DNA of 64,000 nt from JAVVHH01 sp963835135. Its GTDB lineage: Bacteria; Pseudomonadota; Alphaproteobacteria; Acetobacterales; Acetobacteraceae. The position numbers were made by a program, and so were the translations under genes. The stretch's first letter is position 1; every line of letters starts with the position of its first letter. A model generated the notes under the pieces. That model ran no database searches, was not told where the DNA came from, and saw only the letters and a program-made list of their open reading frames with translations. Positions 8,400 to 18,539 of the stretch are shown piece by piece. Where the stretch lies: NCBI GenBank assembly GCA_963835135.1, contig CAWIEF010000001.1, positions 186,001 to 250,000 on the forward strand, written 5' to 3'.

Positions 8400-10184
8400 T
8401 TATCCGGCTTTGGCCTTGAGCGGCAGGTCGATCTTGATCGACAGCTCGCGCAATTGGGCCGGCGCCACCACGGACGGGGCGCCCATCATGAGATCTTCGC
8501 CCTGCTGGTTCATCGGGAACAGGTTGACCTCGCGCAAGTTGGGCTCGTTGGCCAGCAGCATGACGATGCGGTCGATGCCGGCCGCCATCCCGCCGTGCGG
8601 CGGCGCGCCGTAGCGGAAGGCATTGAGCATGCCGCCGAACTGCTCCTCCACGGCGCTGCCGGGATAGCCCGCGACTTCGAACGCCTTGAGCATGATCTCG
8701 GCTTTATGGTTGCGGATGGCGCCCGAGGCCATCTCGTAGCCGTTGCAGACGATGTCGTACTGGTAGGCTCCGATGGTCAGCGGGTCGCGTTCGTTCAGCG
8801 CCTGGAGCTCGCCCTGCGGCATGCTGAACGGGTTATGGCTGAAGTCGATCCGCTTTGTGTCCTCGTTCAGCTCGTACATCGGGAAGTCGACGATCCAGCA
8901 AAAGCGGAACGCGCCCTCCTCGATCAGGCCGAGCTCGTTGGCGAGCCGGGTCCGGACGGAGCCGGCGAATTTGGGCGCCTCGTCCGGCTTGCCGGCGGCG
9001 AAGAACACCGCGTCGCCCGCCTGCAGGCCGCACGCCGTGCGGATCGCCTCGACCCGGTCCGGCTCGAGATTTTTGGCGATCGGCCCTTTCGCGCCCTCGC
9101 CGTCGAAGGCGATGTAGCCGAGCCCGCCGGCCCCCTGCTCGCGCGCCCACTCGTTCAGCTTGTCGAAGAAGCCCCGCGGACGGCCGCCAGCATCCGGCGC
9201 CGGAATGGCCCGGACTACGCCGCCCGAAGCGGCGATCTTGGCGAACAGCCCGAAGCCCGAGCCGGCGAACTGGGCCGTCACGTCTCTTATGATGAGCGGG
9301 TTACGCAGGTCGGGCTTGTCCGACCCGTACTCGAGCATCGCCTGCGCATAGGGGATGTGCCGCCATGGTCCGGGATCCACCGTTCTGCCGTCCGCAAACT
9401 CCTCGAACACGCCGCGGACCACCGGCTCCATGGCGGCGAACACGTCATCTTGGGTGACGAAGCTCATCTCGACGTCGAGCTGGTAAAAGCTCAGCGTCCG
9501 GTCGGCTCGGCCCGACTCGTCGCGGAAGCAGGGAGCGATCTGGAAGTAGCGGTCGAAGCCGGCCACCATGCAGAGCTGCTTGAACTGCTGCGGCGCCTGC
9601 GGCAGGGCGTAGAACTTGCCGGGATGCAGCCGCGCCGGCACCAGGAAGTCGCGCGCCCCCTCGGGCGAGGACACCGTCAGGATCGGCGTTTGGAATTCGT
9701 TGAACCCGGTCGCGATCATCCGCCGCCGGATGCTGTCGATGATGTTGGCGCGCAGGATCATCGCCTTCTGCAAACGGTCCCGCCGCAGGTCGAGGAAGCG
9801 GTAGCGCAGCCGCAGCTCCTCCGGATAGGCGTGTTCGCCCGCCACCTGGATCGGCAGCACGTCGGCCGCGCTCTGCACACTGACGTCGCTCACCTGCAGC
9901 TCGATCTCGCCGGTCGGCAGCTTCGGGTTGATGGTGCCCTCGCTCCGCATCACGACCCGGCCCGTGACGGTGATCACGCTCTCCTGCCGCAGTGCGTCTA
10001 CCGTCTCGAAGCCCGGGCTGCCGGCGGGCAGCACGCATTGGGTCAGGCCGTAATGGTCGCGCAGATCGACGAATAGGAGGCCGCCATGATCGCGCTTGCT
10101 ATGGATCCACCCGGACAGGCGAACCTCGCTTCCAGCGTCCGAAGCGCGGAGCGCGCCGCATGTGTGGGTGCGATAAGCGTGCAT
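8400..10184 (-). CDS. aspS: Aspartyl-tRNA synthetase
   Basis: This 594-aa class IIb synthetase charges tRNA-Asp, and in many alphaproteobacteria also tRNA-Asn. In order it has an OB-fold anticodon domain (about residues 15-110, SGWIHSKRDHGGLLFVDLRD), motif 1 (RANIIDSIRRRM), motif 2 (FRDESGRADR), the bacterial GAD insertion (about 285-420) and motif 3 (GGMAAGIDRIVML). The segment after motif 2 reads TLSFYQ where many relatives have an acidic residue before FTQ/FYQ. The ATG at 10184 begins MHAYRTHTCG, matching the family; an upstream extension has no support. It is divergent from rnd, with 53 bp between the start codons. Confidence 0.96.
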   Translation of the reverse strand: MHAYRTHTCGALRASDAGSEVRLSGWIHSKRDHGGLLFVDLRDHYGLTQCVLPAGSPGFETVDALRQESVITVTGRVVMRSEGTINPKLPTGEIELQVSDVSVQSAADVLPIQVAGEHAYPEELRLRYRFLDLRRDRLQKAMILRANIIDSIRRRMIATGFNEFQTPILTVSSPEGARDFLVPARLHPGKFYALPQAPQQFKQLCMVAGFDRYFQIAPCFRDESGRADRTLSFYQLDVEMSFVTQDDVFAAMEPVVRGVFEEFADGRTVDPGPWRHIPYAQAMLEYGSDKPDLRNPLIIRDVTAQFAGSGFGLFAKIAASGGVVRAIPAPDAGGRPRGFFDKLNEWAREQGAGGLGYIAFDGEGAKGPIAKNLEPDRVEAIRTACGLQAGDAVFFAAGKPDEAPKFAGSVRTRLANELGLIEEGAFRFCWIVDFPMYELNEDTKRIDFSHNPFSMPQGELQALNERDPLTIGAYQYDIVCNGYEMASGAIRNHKAEIMLKAFEVAGYPGSAVEEQFGGMLNAFRYGAPPHGGMAAGIDRIVMLLANEPNLREVNLFPMNQQGEDLMMGAPSVVAPAQLRELSIKIDLPLKAKAG

Positions 10185-10237
10185 GAAACGAAACGCCAGT
10201 TTGCGGTGACAGATCGCGCTCTGTATTGAGGCGCCCC

Positions 10238-11419
10238 ATGCCACGCAAGCCCTCGCCCGATTTTCCCACCCCCGTCCTGATCACCGATACCGATACGTTG
10301 ACCGCGCTGTGCAGCCGATTGCGCACCGACAGCTTCGTCTCGATCGACACGGAGTTCATGCGCGAGCGGACCTATTACCCGGAGCTGTGCGTCGTGCAAC
10401 TGGCGGGCGAGCACGACGTCGCGGTGATCGACGCCCAGGCGGACGGGATCGACCTCGCCTGCCTCGGAGACCTGCTGGCCGACACGTCGGTGGTCAAGGT
10501 GTTCCACGCGGCGCGGCAGGACGTGGAGATCTTCCTCGAGTTGTTCGGGGTGGTGCCGAAGCCGATCTTCGACACCCAGGTGGCGGCGATGGTCGCGGGC
10601 TTCGGCGACCAGGTCGGCTACGACGCGCTCGTCTCGGCCACCACCGGCGGCCACATCGACAAGGCGCATCGGTTCAGCGACTGGTCTGCCCGGCCGCTCT
10701 CGGCCGCGCAGATCGCCTACGCCGCCGCGGACGTGACCTGGTTGGGTCTGGTGTATCAAACCCTGTGCGAGCGGCTGGAGCGGGAGAACCGGCTGGAGTG
10801 GGTGCGCGAGGAGATGGCCATCCTGGCCGAGCCCAGCACTTACCGCGCCGACCCTGAGTCACTATGGGAGCGGCTGCGGCCACGGAGCAGCAACCGCCGC
10901 ATGCTCGGCCTGCTGCGCGCCGCCACGGCCTGGCGCGAGCGGGAGGCGCAACGCATCAACATTCCGCGCCAGCGGCTGGTCAAGGACGAAAGCCTGCTCG
11001 AGATCGCCGCCAGCGCCCCGACCACGGTCGAGGCGCTCAGCCGCATCCGCGGCGTGACGCGGGGCTTGGCGGAGGGCAAGACCGGGGCCGGGCTGCTGGC
11101 CGCCCTGCGCGAGGCGGCTGCCCTGCCCGAGGACGCGTTGCCCGCTGCCCCGCGCACGCGCGATGGGGCCAAGCCATCGCCGGCACTGGTCTCGCTGCTG
11201 AAGGTGCTGCTGGCGGCCAAGTGCGAGCACCACAACGTCGCCCCTCGCTTGCTGGCGACATCCGACGAACTCGACCGCCTCGCCTCCGAGGACGCGCCCG
11301 ACATCCCCGTGCTGACCGGCTGGCGCCGCGAGGTGTTCGGCGAGGACGCGCTGCTGCTGAAGGCGGGTAGCATCACCCTGGGCGTCGATGGAAAGCGCAT
11401 CAAGCTCGTGCGTGTGTGA
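10238..11419 (+). CDS. rnd: Ribonuclease D
   Basis: This 393-aa 3'-5' exoribonuclease is involved in maturing tRNA and other small RNAs. The DEDDy nuclease domain occupies roughly residues 10-200. D37 and E39 lie in FVSIDTEF, the second Asp in FHAARQDVEIF, and the Tyr/Asp pair in IAYAAADV. An HRDC domain follows (about residues 210-300; RLRPRSSNRR onward), with a second helical HRDC-like region at the C-terminus. The ATG at 10238 was chosen over a TTG 12 bp upstream. The divergent pairing with aspS is common in alphaproteobacteria. Confidence 0.93.
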   Translation: MPRKPSPDFPTPVLITDTDTLTALCSRLRTDSFVSIDTEFMRERTYYPELCVVQLAGEHDVAVIDAQADGIDLACLGDLLADTSVVKVFHAARQDVEIFLELFGVVPKPIFDTQVAAMVAGFGDQVGYDALVSATTGGHIDKAHRFSDWSARPLSAAQIAYAAADVTWLGLVYQTLCERLERENRLEWVREEMAILAEPSTYRADPESLWERLRPRSSNRRMLGLLRAATAWREREAQRINIPRQRLVKDESLLEIAASAPTTVEALSRIRGVTRGLAEGKTGAGLLAALREAAALPEDALPAAPRTRDGAKPSPALVSLLKVLLAAKCEHHNVAPRLLATSDELDRLASEDAPDIPVLTGWRREVFGEDALLLKAGSITLGVDGKRIKLVRV

Positions 11420-11462
11420 TCGATCTCTTGCTCCGGCCGCGACCAAACGGCACGGTCGGCCG

Positions 11463-11915
11463 ATGTCGCTCGACCGTGCCGCACTGTCGCTTGCCCTCCT
11501 GCTGCTCTGCGGGAGCCCGGCTCACGCGGACGATCCGCCGCCATCGCCGGCCCCAGCCAACCAGGAACTCATCTACAAGGGCGAGGCGACCCGCATCCTG
11601 GGCCGCACGGTGCACGACCCGAACAGCAACGAGGTGGGCCGCATCGTCGATGTGCTGGTCGATGACCAGGGGGTGCCCAAGGCCGCGCTGATCGATTTCG
11701 GCGGCTTCCTGGGGGTCGGCAACCGCCGGATCGCGGTCGCCTGGCGCGCGCTGCACTTCCTGCCGGCAGCGGAGCATTACCAGATCCGGCTCGAAATGAC
11801 GGCGGACCAGATCAAGGCGACGCCGGACTACAAGCCCGCCCCGCGCCTGGACGCGCCACCGGTGACGATGGCGGTGCCGCCGTCGCCGCCCGGAATGCCC
11901 GCCTCCGGCAAATGA
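11463..11915 (+). CDS. Secreted PRC-barrel domain protein
   Basis: This is a 150-aa protein with a signal peptide (residues 1-22, ending GSPAHA) followed by a Pro-rich linker. A PRC-barrel covers about residues 38-105 (ILGRTVHDPNSNEVGRIVDVLVDD, then GFLGVGNRRIAVAW). PRC-barrels are small beta folds in photosystem, RNA-processing and envelope proteins; exported copies such as this one have no agreed function. The C-terminus is Pro/Ala-rich. The stop overlaps the start of the next MFS gene by 4 bp, so the two are probably made together. Confidence 0.82.
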   Translation: MSLDRAALSLALLLLCGSPAHADDPPPSPAPANQELIYKGEATRILGRTVHDPNSNEVGRIVDVLVDDQGVPKAALIDFGGFLGVGNRRIAVAWRALHFLPAAEHYQIRLEMTADQIKATPDYKPAPRLDAPPVTMAVPPSPPGMPASGK

Positions 11916-13114
11916 GCGGCGCCACCGGCCCTGGTCAACGCGCGCTCGACTGGCACAATTTCTTCGTCGCCAACGTGCAGACCGGCTTCGGGCCCTTCAT
12001 CGCCGTCTACCTGAGCACGGAGGCCTGGACCCAGGGCGAGATCGGGACGGCGCTCAGCCTCGGCACGATCGCCGGCATGATCAGCCAGTTGCCGGGGGGC
12101 GCCCTGGTCGACTGGCTGTACAACAAGCGCCTGGCCGCGCTGGCGGCCTGCGTGGCGATCTGCATCAGCGCCACCATGCTCGCGATCTGGCCGGAGTGGC
12201 TGGCGGTGCTGGCGGCCGAGGTGCTGCACGGGTTTGCCAGCGCCATGTTGCCGGCGGCCATCGCGGCGATGAGCCTGGCGCTGGTTGGCCGGGCCGCGCT
12301 GGGCGAGCGGGTCGGCCGCAACTCGCGCTTCGCCGCGCTGGGCAACGGCATCGCGGCTGCCGTGATGGGCGCGGTCGGGTCCTATGTGTCCGAAGTCGCA
12401 GTGTTCTATCTGACCGCCGCGCTGATGTTGCCGGGCATCGCGGCGCTGTTCTGGATCCCGCAGCGGCGGCCCACGGCGCCCGCCGCCGACGCGGCTCCTG
12501 GCAGCGGCTGGCGCGACGCCTTCCGCTTGCTGCTGAGCTGGCGCGTGCTCGTGTTCGCCGCGATCGTCACCCTGTTCCACCTCGGCAATGCCGCGATGCT
12601 GCCGCTCGTGGCCGGCGAGGTGACCAAATCGCTCGGCAAGCAGGCTAGCATCGTGATCGCTGCCTGCATCGTGCTGCCGCAGCTTCTGGTGGCATATGCG
12701 TCGCCGCATGTCGGCCGCCTGGCAGACCATTGGGGGCGGCGGCCCGTAATCGCTCTCACCTTCCTCGCCGTTCCGGTGCGGGGCGTGCTGTTGGCGCTGT
12801 TCGGCGGGGGCAAGTTCCTGCCGTTCATCCAGATGCTCGACGGAATCAGCGCCGCCGGGTTCGGCGTCATGCTGCCGCTGATCGCGGCCGACCTCACGCG
12901 GGGCACGGAGCGCTTCACGCTGTGCATGGGCATGTTCGGCTTGGCCGCCGGGCTGGGTGCGACGCTCAGCACGGCAGTGGCCGGACAGCTCGCCGACCGC
13001 TACGGCAATGAGACGGCCCTCTGGGTGCTCGCCTCGGCCGGGTTGGGCTCGGTGCTGCTGGCGCTGGCCGCGCTGCCGGAACTACGCCCGTCGAAGATCC
13101 GCGCGGTCGCATGA
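11912..13114 (+). CDS. MFS transporter, 12-TM, substrate unknown
   Basis: This 400-aa carrier has about 12 hydrophobic helices in two halves with a short central loop around residue 190 (RRPTAPAADAAPG). The motif-A-like loop after helix 2 is GGALVDWLYNKR, and the second-half copy is VGRLADHWGRRPVIAL. The first helix is unusual in starting DWHNFFVANVQTGFGPF, a sequence type seen in a poorly described MFS group. It is translationally coupled on both sides, with PRC-barrel upstream and ClC downstream (4-bp overlaps). I cannot name the substrate. Confidence 0.85.
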   Translation: MSGATGPGQRALDWHNFFVANVQTGFGPFIAVYLSTEAWTQGEIGTALSLGTIAGMISQLPGGALVDWLYNKRLAALAACVAICISATMLAIWPEWLAVLAAEVLHGFASAMLPAAIAAMSLALVGRAALGERVGRNSRFAALGNGIAAAVMGAVGSYVSEVAVFYLTAALMLPGIAALFWIPQRRPTAPAADAAPGSGWRDAFRLLLSWRVLVFAAIVTLFHLGNAAMLPLVAGEVTKSLGKQASIVIAACIVLPQLLVAYASPHVGRLADHWGRRPVIALTFLAVPVRGVLLALFGGGKFLPFIQMLDGISAAGFGVMLPLIAADLTRGTERFTLCMGMFGLAAGLGATLSTAVAGQLADRYGNETALWVLASAGLGSVLLALAALPELRPSKIRAVA

Positions 13115-14454
13115 GGCTGCGTCCCTCTGCGCGGTCCATCAAGCGCTTGCGCCGCGGTCCGCTGACGTCGCCGCGGCTTTGGCGGCGGCGGATCGCCATC
13201 TGGGGTGGGGCCGTCATCGTGAGCCTCGCGGCCATCGCGTTCGCGCAACTGGCCGATTGGGCCAGTGCCGGCTTCGAGCTCGCGGTCGGCCCCAATCCAT
13301 GGCTCGCGCTTCTCCTGTGCCCGGCCGGCTTGGTCCTGTCGGTCTGGCTCACGCAGCACGTCTTCCCCGGCGCGCAGGGCAGCGGCATCCCGCAAGTCAT
13401 CGCGTCCATGCACATCCACAACCCGGCGGTGGTCGCGCGCATCCTGTCGCTGCGCATCGCGTTCGGGAAGGTCATGCTCACCCTGTTGGGCCTGCTGAGC
13501 GGCGCGTCGATCGGGCGCGAGGGCCCGACAGTGCAGGTGAGCGCGTCTATCATGCAGGCGCTCGGGGCGCGGCTTCGGCTGCCGCGGGCCGAGGCGCAGC
13601 GCGCGCTCGTGCTGGCGGGCGGCGCGGCAGGAGTATCGGCCGCCTTCAACACGCCGCTGGCGGGCGTGGTGTTCGCCATCGAAGAGCTGAGCCACTCCTT
13701 CGAAGCGCGCACCAGTGGCACGGTGCTGACGGCGGTGATCATCTCGGGCATCGCGACGCTGTCGCTGGTGGGCAACTACGCCTATTTCGGCACTACGGGC
13801 GCCGAGTTCGACCTCGGCTCCGCCTGGCTCGGCGTGTTCGTCTGCGGCATCGTGGGCGGCGGTCTCGGCGGCGGGTTCAGCGAGTGCCTGGTCCGCTTCG
13901 CCAACGGACGCACCGGCATCATGGGCCGCGCCTTCTCCCGCCGGCCGCTGGCCTTCGCCGGCTGCTGCGGGCTCGTCATCGCCATCCTCGGCCTGCTGAG
14001 CCACGGCGCGACCTACGGCACCGGATACGAGCAGGCGCGGTCGATGGTCGAGGGTCGCGCGGAGCTGCCGGCGATGTTCTTCCTGGCCAAGTTCGCGGCT
14101 ACGACGGTGTCTTATCTGAGCGGCATACCCGGCGGCATCTTCGCGCCCTCGCTCGCGGTCGGCGCCGGGCTTGGCCAATCATTGACGGCGTTCATGCCGG
14201 GGCCGACCGGCGCGATCGTGCTGCTGGGGATGGTGGGCTATTTCTCGGGCGTGGTGCAGGCGCCCATCACCGCGGCCGTCATCGTGCTCGAGATGACCGA
14301 GAACCAGAAGATGACCATTCCGCTGATGGCCACCTCGTTGCTCGCCTACGGCGTCTCCCGCCTGATCTGCCGGCGCCCCCTGTATGGAGCGCTTGCCCGC
14401 CGGTTCATGCAGGTCTTGGAGCACCGGGAGGGCAGCGCTAAGCCGCCAGCTTGA
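13111..14454 (+). CDS. ClC-family chloride/proton antiporter-like carrier
   Basis: This 447-aa ClC protein carries all the selectivity motifs: GSGIPQV, GREGPTVQ with the gating glutamate (E137), GIPGGIFAPSLAVG, and the late Tyr in PLYGAL. A glutamate pair in the FAIEEL helix matches the place of the internal proton glutamate of the E. coli antiporter, so proton-coupled exchange rather than a passive channel is likely. There is no C-terminal CBS domain. It is the last gene of the PRC-barrel - MFS - ClC set and overlaps the convergent diiron gene by 17 bp. Confidence 0.9.
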   Translation: MRLRPSARSIKRLRRGPLTSPRLWRRRIAIWGGAVIVSLAAIAFAQLADWASAGFELAVGPNPWLALLLCPAGLVLSVWLTQHVFPGAQGSGIPQVIASMHIHNPAVVARILSLRIAFGKVMLTLLGLLSGASIGREGPTVQVSASIMQALGARLRLPRAEAQRALVLAGGAAGVSAAFNTPLAGVVFAIEELSHSFEARTSGTVLTAVIISGIATLSLVGNYAYFGTTGAEFDLGSAWLGVFVCGIVGGGLGGGFSECLVRFANGRTGIMGRAFSRRPLAFAGCCGLVIAILGLLSHGATYGTGYEQARSMVEGRAELPAMFFLAKFAATTVSYLSGIPGGIFAPSLAVGAGLGQSLTAFMPGPTGAIVLLGMVGYFSGVVQAPITAAVIVLEMTENQKMTIPLMATSLLAYGVSRLICRRPLYGALARRFMQVLEHREGSAKPPA

Positions 14455-15271
14455 CCTCGAGCACCTTGTCGAACGACTTCCGCCGGCGCTGCAGCAACGA
14501 CCACGCCAGCCGCGCTGCACCCTCGCCCAGACGTCCGCGGGGCGGCAGCCCGACTGTCTTGAGCACCATGCCCGTGCTGCGTTCGATGTGCCGCCACTGA
14601 TAGAAGCTTATGGCCCGGCCCATGTAGCCGGCGATGCAGCGCTTGTGATCATAGGCCACGCCTTCCGGCTCGTTGCCGCAATGGTATGCGTAGGCCAGCT
14701 CGTCATCCTCGCTTTCCGTGATCCGGCCGCCAGCGATCTTGAGGCGTGAGAACAGACCGAGCTTCTCGCGCCCGAGATAGCGGCGCATGTGGTCGTAGAA
14801 CAGCTTGAAGTGCCGGTATTCGTCCGCCGCGATCAGCTTGCACACCTGTTTGAGCACCGGCTCGTCCGTCGCGTCCGCCAACGCCGTGTAGTAGCTGCTG
14901 GTCCCGGTCTCGACCATGCAGCGGGCGATCAGCTCGCCGGTGCGAGACCCGCGGACGCTCGCATCGACGTCGAGCGGCAGCTTGTAGCCATTGCGGTAGC
15001 GCTGGAAGGCCGCGTCGAAATCCCAAGTGGGATCGGCCAAGGTGGCCCATTTGCCCAGTGCGTCCCCGTGTTGGACCTCCTCGATGGCCCAGTTGTCGCT
15101 GGCCTGGCGGAAGTCGGGATCGTCGGCGAAGACCCGGCCGAGATAGACCGCGTAGTCGAGCCCGTTCTTCTCGACCATCGCCGCCGCCTTGACCAGCGGC
15201 ACGATGTCGGGGTCGACCTGGGACGCGGCGAAGCTGTCCCAGGCCACGTCGTTCAAGGACCAGTGTTTCAT
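14438..15271 (-). CDS. Ferritin-like diiron protein (acyl-ACP desaturase-like)
   Basis: This 277-aa helical protein has a complete set of six diiron ligands in the four-helix-bundle pattern: E34; E65 and H68 (EEVQHG); E121; E151 and H154 (DEYRHF). The spacing fits the soluble acyl-ACP desaturase/rubrerythrin-like group. The substrate cannot be deduced; oxygen-dependent desaturation or hydroxylation of a bound acyl chain is a reasonable inference. The C-terminal 60 residues are basic and may be membrane-associated. It follows atpC by 90 bp in the same direction and converges on the ClC gene with a 17-bp overlap. Confidence 0.75.
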   Translation of the reverse strand: MKHWSLNDVAWDSFAASQVDPDIVPLVKAAAMVEKNGLDYAVYLGRVFADDPDFRQASDNWAIEEVQHGDALGKWATLADPTWDFDAAFQRYRNGYKLPLDVDASVRGSRTGELIARCMVETGTSSYYTALADATDEPVLKQVCKLIAADEYRHFKLFYDHMRRYLGREKLGLFSRLKIAGGRITESEDDELAYAYHCGNEPEGVAYDHKRCIAGYMGRAISFYQWRHIERSTGMVLKTVGLPPRGRLGEGAARLAWSLLQRRRKSFDKVLEVKLAA

Positions 15272-15361
15272 GACGGATTTCTTACAGTCAGCCCTGGGCC
15301 GCGACTATGACCGGCAGGTCACACACGCGGCGCAGCCAGCGTCGGTCGCGACAAAACCGCG

Positions 15362-15769
15362 TTACGGCGCGCCGGCTGCCGCGATCATGGCGCGGGCGGA
15401 CTGCATCCGCGCCTGCACGGCGTCGATCGCGGGCACGTTCATCTTGTCCACGGCCGCGTAATCCGCCTCGGCCTGCTTCAGCCGCTCCTCGCCGGTTGCC
15501 CGCGAGACCTCCGCGATCGGCGTCGCCTCGTCGGCCAGCACGGTGCAACGCTCCGGGGTGATCTCGGCGAACCCACCGCTCACGTAAAGCTGCGCGGTCG
15601 GGCGACCGCCCTCGTGCAGCGTAATCGTGCCGCCGCGGAGCAGCACGATCATCGGGCTGTGACCCGGCAGCACGCCCATCTCGCCTTCCGATGCCGGGAT
15701 CACGGCCATGTCGACCGGCTGCGACAGCAGCAACCGGTCGGGAGCGACGATCTCGAGCAGCGTCGGCAT
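15362..15769 (-). CDS. atpC: F1 ATP synthase epsilon subunit
   Basis: This 135-aa subunit of the central stalk couples F1 to the c ring and restrains ATP hydrolysis. The N-terminal beta-sandwich (residues 1-85) shows EIVAPDRLLLS, ASEGEMGVLPGHSPM and VSGGFAEITPERCTVLAD, all standard. The C-terminal helical hairpin follows. It starts 2 bp after the atpD stop, so atpDC form one transcript. The usual upstream genes atpH, atpA and atpG are absent from this locus. Confidence 0.95.
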   Translation of the reverse strand: MPTLLEIVAPDRLLLSQPVDMAVIPASEGEMGVLPGHSPMIVLLRGGTITLHEGGRPTAQLYVSGGFAEITPERCTVLADEATPIAEVSRATGEERLKQAEADYAAVDKMNVPAIDAVQARMQSARAMIAAAGAP

Positions 15770-15771
15770 GG

Positions 15772-17202
<1,431 letters not shown>

Positions 17203-17303
17203 CAGTCAATCTTCCTTCGCAGCTTCCGCCGAGGGGGGCGGCAACGATCGTCCGCCAATCGTGGGGGCCTTAGCATCCTTTGGCCCGCAGAGCCAACAGG
17301 GGG

Positions 17304-17876
17304 TCAAGCGGCCACGGGCTCGCCAAGGGACAGCATCAGGCGGTTGGCCCAGTTGAAGAACGACGCGGCATGGATCACGTCGGCGATCTCCAGATCGTCC
17401 AGGCCGACAGCGCGCAAGCGGGCGATTTCGGCGTCGCCGAAGCGGGGCGGCGTCGCCGTGAGCGCGGTAGCGGCCGCGACGATGGCGTTCCAGCGGTCGC
17501 CGAGATCGGTGCCGACGCCCTCGGCCAACAACCGGTCCACGTCGGCGTCGCGCTTGGAGTAGGTGGCGGCGAAGCGGGCGTGGACGGAGGCGCAGTAGAT
17601 GCAGCCGTTGAGCCGGGAAGCGGCGGCGGCGGCGAGTTCGCGATCGGCGCGCGGCAGCCCGGCGCTGACGTTGTAGAAGATGTCCTTGTCGGTGCGGGTG
17701 CGGGCGCCCAGCGCGTCCGGGTCGCGGGCGAGGAGGCGGAAATAGGGGTTCTTGGCGCGGGCCGGATCGACGAGGCCGGCGCGCTGGCGGTCGGTGAGCT
17801 CGGCTTCGGGCACCGGATCGATCCACGGCGCCCAGTCGAGCATGGCGCGGGTGAAGACGTTTGGGCTCTCGCTCAT
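17304..17876 (-). CDS. AhpD-like peroxidase-related protein (Avi_7169-type)
   Basis: This 190-aa protein has a carboxymuconolactone-decarboxylase/AhpD fold. The active-site signature is intact: NGCIYCASVHAR (CxxC followed by His) at about residues 95-106. The layout, with an N-terminal half ending in FYNVSAGLP before the CxxC helix, agrees with what I recall of the Avi_7169 alkylhydroperoxidase family. Its start overlaps the stop of the next CMD gene by 4 bp. The family usually travels with the luciferase-like enzyme and the second CMD protein found here. A thiol-disulfide or peroxidase role is inferred; the substrate is unknown. Confidence 0.8.
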   Translation of the reverse strand: MSESPNVFTRAMLDWAPWIDPVPEAELTDRQRAGLVDPARAKNPYFRLLARDPDALGARTRTDKDIFYNVSAGLPRADRELAAAAASRLNGCIYCASVHARFAATYSKRDADVDRLLAEGVGTDLGDRWNAIVAAATALTATPPRFGDAEIARLRAVGLDDLEIADVIHAASFFNWANRLMLSLGEPVAA

Positions 17877-18433
17877 GCGCGGCTCCCGTCAAGCGCTCGC
17901 AGCCCGGCGGCGACGCGAAGCTGGAAGGCTAGAAAGGCGACGAGTTGGGAGAGGGTGACGATGCCGGTCGCCGTCCAGCCGGCGGCTTCGAGCGCCCGCA
18001 TGTGCGCCGGGGCGGCGTCGCGGGGGTGGAAGACGAGCATGTGGACGTGTTCGAGGGCGGCGGTCAGGCGCGGGTCCAATGCGGCCGCGGCAGTGTAGCT
18101 GGGGCCGGGCTCGTCTTCGGCGGTGAGTGGGCCGGCGGGGAAACGGCCGTATGGTCCCGCACCGGCAGCGCGCTCGATCTCCTGGTCGAGTGCCGCGACC
18201 ACCGGCTCGGACAGGGGCGCGCGGTAGAAGTCCATGCCCTCCCGGTGCAGGCCGGCGACGAAGTAGGCGATGGCGGCCCGCTCCGCCGCGCTCATGTCCT
18301 GCGGGTCGGCGGGCGCCAACAGCGCGTCGAAGCTGGCCTGGGCGTTGTCGCGGGTGACGGGCTTTTGCCGGCGGATCGTGTCGAGGAACGAGCCGGGCTC
18401 GATGCCGAGCAGGGTGTCGATGGCGTCCATCAT
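17873..18433 (-). CDS. CMD-domain protein (Avi_7170-type), no CxxC
   Basis: This 186-aa helical protein begins MMDAIDTLLGIEPGS, a start I associate with the Avi_7170 CMD family. It has the general CMD helix pattern but no cysteines at all, so it cannot perform AhpD-type thiol chemistry itself. It may be a structural partner of the CxxC-bearing neighbour, whose start overlaps its stop (4 bp). Its ribosome site (GAGGCGC) lies between the start codon and the edge of a 96-bp palindromic repeat that separates it from the luciferase-like gene. Confidence 0.75.
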   Translation of the reverse strand: MMDAIDTLLGIEPGSFLDTIRRQKPVTRDNAQASFDALLAPADPQDMSAAERAAIAYFVAGLHREGMDFYRAPLSEPVVAALDQEIERAAGAGPYGRFPAGPLTAEDEPGPSYTAAAALDPRLTAALEHVHMLVFHPRDAAPAHMRALEAAGWTATGIVTLSQLVAFLAFQLRVAAGLRALDGSRA

Positions 18434-18440
18434 AGCGCCT

Positions 18441-18536
18441 CATCGCGAGCCGCCACGGGGCGGCGTGGCAATCCAGGGCGGCAAGAGCGGTGCGTGCCGC
18501 CCTGGATTGCCGCGGCGCCGCGCGCCTCGCAGTGAC
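18441..18536. repeat. 96-bp palindromic intergenic repeat, copy 1
   Basis: This is an imperfect palindrome of 96 bp between the luciferase-like gene and the CMD gene. The core is GGCAATCCAGGGCGGCA, a short loop, then TGCCGCCCTGGATTGCC. It begins CATCGCGAG and ends GCAGTGAC, the reverse complement of a typical GTCACTGC end. A second copy of exactly 96 bp lies at 22975-23070 with the same ends and core. It resembles the dispersed repeats, often read as CGTCATTGCGAG...GCAATCCAG, that are common between genes in alphaproteobacterial genomes. In RNA it would fold into a long hairpin inside the operon transcript. Confidence 0.85.
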
Positions 18537-18539
18537 ACA

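Noticed and set aside
8454..10076. Plus-strand frame of 540 codons opposite aspS
   Set aside because: It is a shadow of a well-conserved synthetase; no ribosome site or domain was seen.
17203..17303. Promoter or atpG remnant before atpD
   Set aside because: A TTGACC on the minus strand has no properly spaced -10 element, and no stretch translates to gamma-subunit sequence.
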